NCBI GenBank assembly: GCA_017530105.1
Contig: JAFXMW010000033.1
Location: 24,062-88,061 of the forward strand
DNA from: Bacteroidales bacterium
GTDB lineage: Bacteria; Bacteroidota; Bacteroidia; Bacteroidales; P3
Reading direction: 5' to 3'
Length of the DNA: 64,000 nt
Shown here: one piece after another, positions 62,545 to 64,000 of the stretch
Layout of the letters: each line of letters starts with the position of its first letter
Numbering within the stretch: the first letter of the stretch is position 1
Program-made: the position numbers and the translations under genes
The notes under the pieces: model-generated
The model's database searches: none
What the model saw: only the letters and a program-made list of their open reading frames with translations
What the model was told of the DNA's origin: nothing

Positions 62545-62651
62545 CTTCGCTCGTTCCCCACCAGTTCTCCCATATTTCTCCCATATTTCTCCCATGCAGC
62601 ATGGGAGAAATATGGGAGAACTAAGGCTTAAGGAATGGGGAACGAGCGAAG
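62545..62651. repeat. Nested palindromic element, copy 2 (between clpB and galE)
   Basis: The outer arms are perfect over 16 bp (CTTCGCTCGTTCCCCA at 62545-62560 and its complement at 62636-62651). The inner arms are perfect over 20 bp (62576-62595 and 62601-62620, loop GCAGC). The left side has a third TTCTCCCATA unit. Inner arms and flanks match copy 1 at 9512-9605. The remainder of 62327-62766 holds no gene. Confidence 0.9.
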
Positions 62652-62766
62652 GTGCACCAAGTCCGCTGCGGAAAGACGGTTTCTCCGCCATGACTGCAAA
62701 ATTCGACCCCCGACACAATAAAAAGGGCACTTTGCCGTTTTCCGAGAAATTCATATTATAAGAAAA

Positions 62767-63786
62767 GTGAACATACTTGTTACCGGCGGAGCCGGATTTA
62801 TCGGCTCCCATACATTAATCGAACTCTATCAGGCAGGCCACACCGCTGTGGTGGTGGACAACCTTTCAAACTCAAATCCCGAATCGCTGCGCCGTGTGGA
62901 GCGCATCATCGGTGTCGACAGCATCCCCTTCTACCGTGTCGACATCCGCGACCGCGAGGGGCTGGAAGGCGTTTTTGCCAGCCACAGGTTCGACGCCTGC
63001 ATCCATTTTGCCGGGCTCAAGGCCGTGGGCGAAAGCGTTGAGAAACCGTGGGAATACTACGAAAACAACATCGGCGGCACGCTGACTCTCGTCGACGCGA
63101 TGCGGCGACACGGTTGCAAGAACATCATTTTCAGTTCTTCGGCCACCGTCTACGGCGACCCCGCCGAAATACCCATCACCGAACAATGCCCCAAAGGGCA
63201 GTGCACCAACCCCTACGGCTGGACCAAAAGCATGCTGGAGCAAGTGCTGACCGACATCCAGAAAGCCGACCCACAATGGAACGTCGTCCTGCTGCGCTAT
63301 TTCAACCCTGTGGGGGCACACCCCAGCGGGCAGATTGGCGAGAACCCCAACGGCATACCCAACAACCTGATGCCCTATATCACCCAGGTGGCTGTGGGCA
63401 AGCGTACAGAGCTGGGCGTTTTCGGCAACGACTACCCCACCCCCGACGGCACCGGAGTGCGCGACTATATCCATGTGGTCGACCTGGCCCGGGGGCACGT
63501 CAGCGCACTGCAAGCCCTCGAACGCGGGTGTGGACTGGACATCTACAACCTCGGCACCGGCCACGGCTATAGCGTCCTCGACATGGTGAGGGCATTTGAA
63601 AAGGTGAACGGCGTGAGAGTGCCCTACAGCATCAAGCCCCGCCGGGCTGGCGACATAGCCACCTGCTACAGCAATCCCGCCAAAGCATTGAAAGAACTGG
63701 GCTGGAAAGCCCTCTACGGTATTGACGAGATGGTGCGCGACAGCTGGAACTGGCAGCGACAAAACCCCGACGGGTACCCGAAGTAA
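62767..63786 (+). CDS. galE: UDP-glucose 4-epimerase
   Basis: A 339-aa extended short-chain dehydrogenase that interconverts UDP-glucose and UDP-galactose, feeding surface polysaccharide synthesis. NAD-binding is at VTGGAGFIGSHT (residues 5-16). The catalytic triad is visible: Ser in FSSSATVYG and the YxxxK in NPYGWTKSMLEQ. LRYFNPVGAHPSGQIGE and RDYIHVVDLA are typical. Translation begins with GTG 62767; no in-frame ATG gives the complete glycine-rich loop. It is the only gene of its pathway in the window, unless the gene cut at the window end belongs with it. Confidence 0.96.
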   Translation: MNILVTGGAGFIGSHTLIELYQAGHTAVVVDNLSNSNPESLRRVERIIGVDSIPFYRVDIRDREGLEGVFASHRFDACIHFAGLKAVGESVEKPWEYYENNIGGTLTLVDAMRRHGCKNIIFSSSATVYGDPAEIPITEQCPKGQCTNPYGWTKSMLEQVLTDIQKADPQWNVVLLRYFNPVGAHPSGQIGENPNGIPNNLMPYITQVAVGKRTELGVFGNDYPTPDGTGVRDYIHVVDLARGHVSALQALERGCGLDIYNLGTGHGYSVLDMVRAFEKVNGVRVPYSIKPRRAGDIATCYSNPAKALKELGWKALYGIDEMVRDSWNWQRQNPDGYPK

Positions 63787-63830
63787 AAAAAGGTGTTCAC
63801 AAATTTTAAATATTTTTTTCGGAAAAAATA

Positions 63831-63860
63831 TTGCAGAGTGGCAAAAAAGTAGTATATTTG
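63831..63860 (+). promoter_or_regulatory. Promoter of the gene cut at the window end
   Basis: TTG (63831-63833) and TATATTTG (63853-63860) are exactly 19 bp apart, the best consensus match in the window. Confidence 0.8.
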
Positions 63861-63957
63861 CATTTTGTACAAGACAAACGAAATTAAACAATTTAATTAA
63901 TAATCAACAATTTAAACTCCGACGAGTCCGATGGAAAATAACAGGACAAAACAACAG

Positions 63958-64000
63958 ATGAAAAAAACTTTATTAGTTGCCCTCGCAGTGTTGATGAGCG
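63958..64000 (+). CDS. Start of an exported protein, cut by the window edge
   Basis: Only 14 codons are visible from ATG 63958: MKKTLLVALAVLMS, a typical start of a signal peptide. An in-frame ATG at 63931 would add MENNRTKQQ, which is less signal-like. A consensus promoter lies about 100 bp upstream. Nothing can be said about its function. Confidence 0.6.
   Translation, partial: MKKTLLVALAVLMS

Noticed and set aside
1-64000. tRNA or rRNA genes
   Set aside because: A visual scan for T-arm signatures and rRNA sequence found none I could support; a covariance search would be needed to exclude them fully.

Overview
The window looks like chromosome from a member of the Bacteroidota, most likely order Bacteroidales. 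The evidence is: many promoters of the Bacteroidota type (TAnnTTTG at -7, several with TTG about 19-21 bp upstream, for example 2444-2473, 50019-50048 and 63831-63860); almost no Shine-Dalgarno sites; secreted proteins ending in type IX secretion (T9SS) C-terminal signals; a GldB homologue; and Bacteroidota-specific families (DUF4421, IPExxxVDY-like, PepSY-like). No rRNA, tRNA, CRISPR array, phage or insertion sequence was recognised. I cannot name genus or species.

Layout. 1-6.6 kb: cell-surface proteins (a T9SS adhesin with a lost start codon and a frameshift, small lipoproteins, a BspA-like leucine-rich-repeat protein). 6.7-9.5 kb: an AT-rich orphan gene, a shortened YdeI-like gene, a metallo-beta-lactamase-fold lipoprotein and the DNA repair gene ogt. 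9.6-17.0 kb: two DUF3857/transglutaminase-like proteins (one apparently catalytically dead), DUF4421, DUF4105 and an MscS channel. 17.1-18.4 kb: a zeta-toxin-like (COG4185) kinase overlapping a 57-residue ORF, and a cupin. 18.6-21.8 kb: WG-repeat protein, dihydroorotase, PepSY-like protein. 21.8-29.3 kb: an accessory island with a structured RNA candidate and a type I restriction-modification operon hsdM-hsdS-(coiled-coil membrane protein)-hsdR. 29.8-35.1 kb: ADP-forming acyl-CoA synthetase, PepD, radical SAM protein. 35.5-41.1 kb: PgpH-like HD phosphodiesterase, YfhO-type membrane protein, glycosyltransferase. 41.2-47.5 kb: a tight five-gene operon (DUF349, GldB, LtaS-like transferase, diacylglycerol kinase, SUI1/YciH). 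47.6-49.9 kb: cell-wall operon (MltD-like, DivIC/FtsB-like, NlpC/P60). 50.2-56.2 kb: thioredoxin, DUF58, butyrate kinase, FKBP, a short chorismate synthase, DUF4369, LpxH. 56.5-64 kb: two secreted proteins, ClpB, GalE and the start of another exported protein.

Much of the unusual content lies between genes. Three copies of an interspersed element with paired hairpins (A 21903, B 56287, C 14574 on the minus strand) show compensatory base changes. A second family of long nested palindromes occurs at 9512 and 62545. A 25-bp-arm palindrome lies at 47565. A rod-like RNA of about 250 nt with possible alternative pairings precedes hsdM.

The best candidates for something undescribed are the AT-rich coiled-coil/transmembrane gene built into the restriction operon together with the structured RNA in front of it, the covarying interspersed hairpin element, and the overlapping COG4185 kinase/small-protein pair. 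None of these could be searched against databases here.
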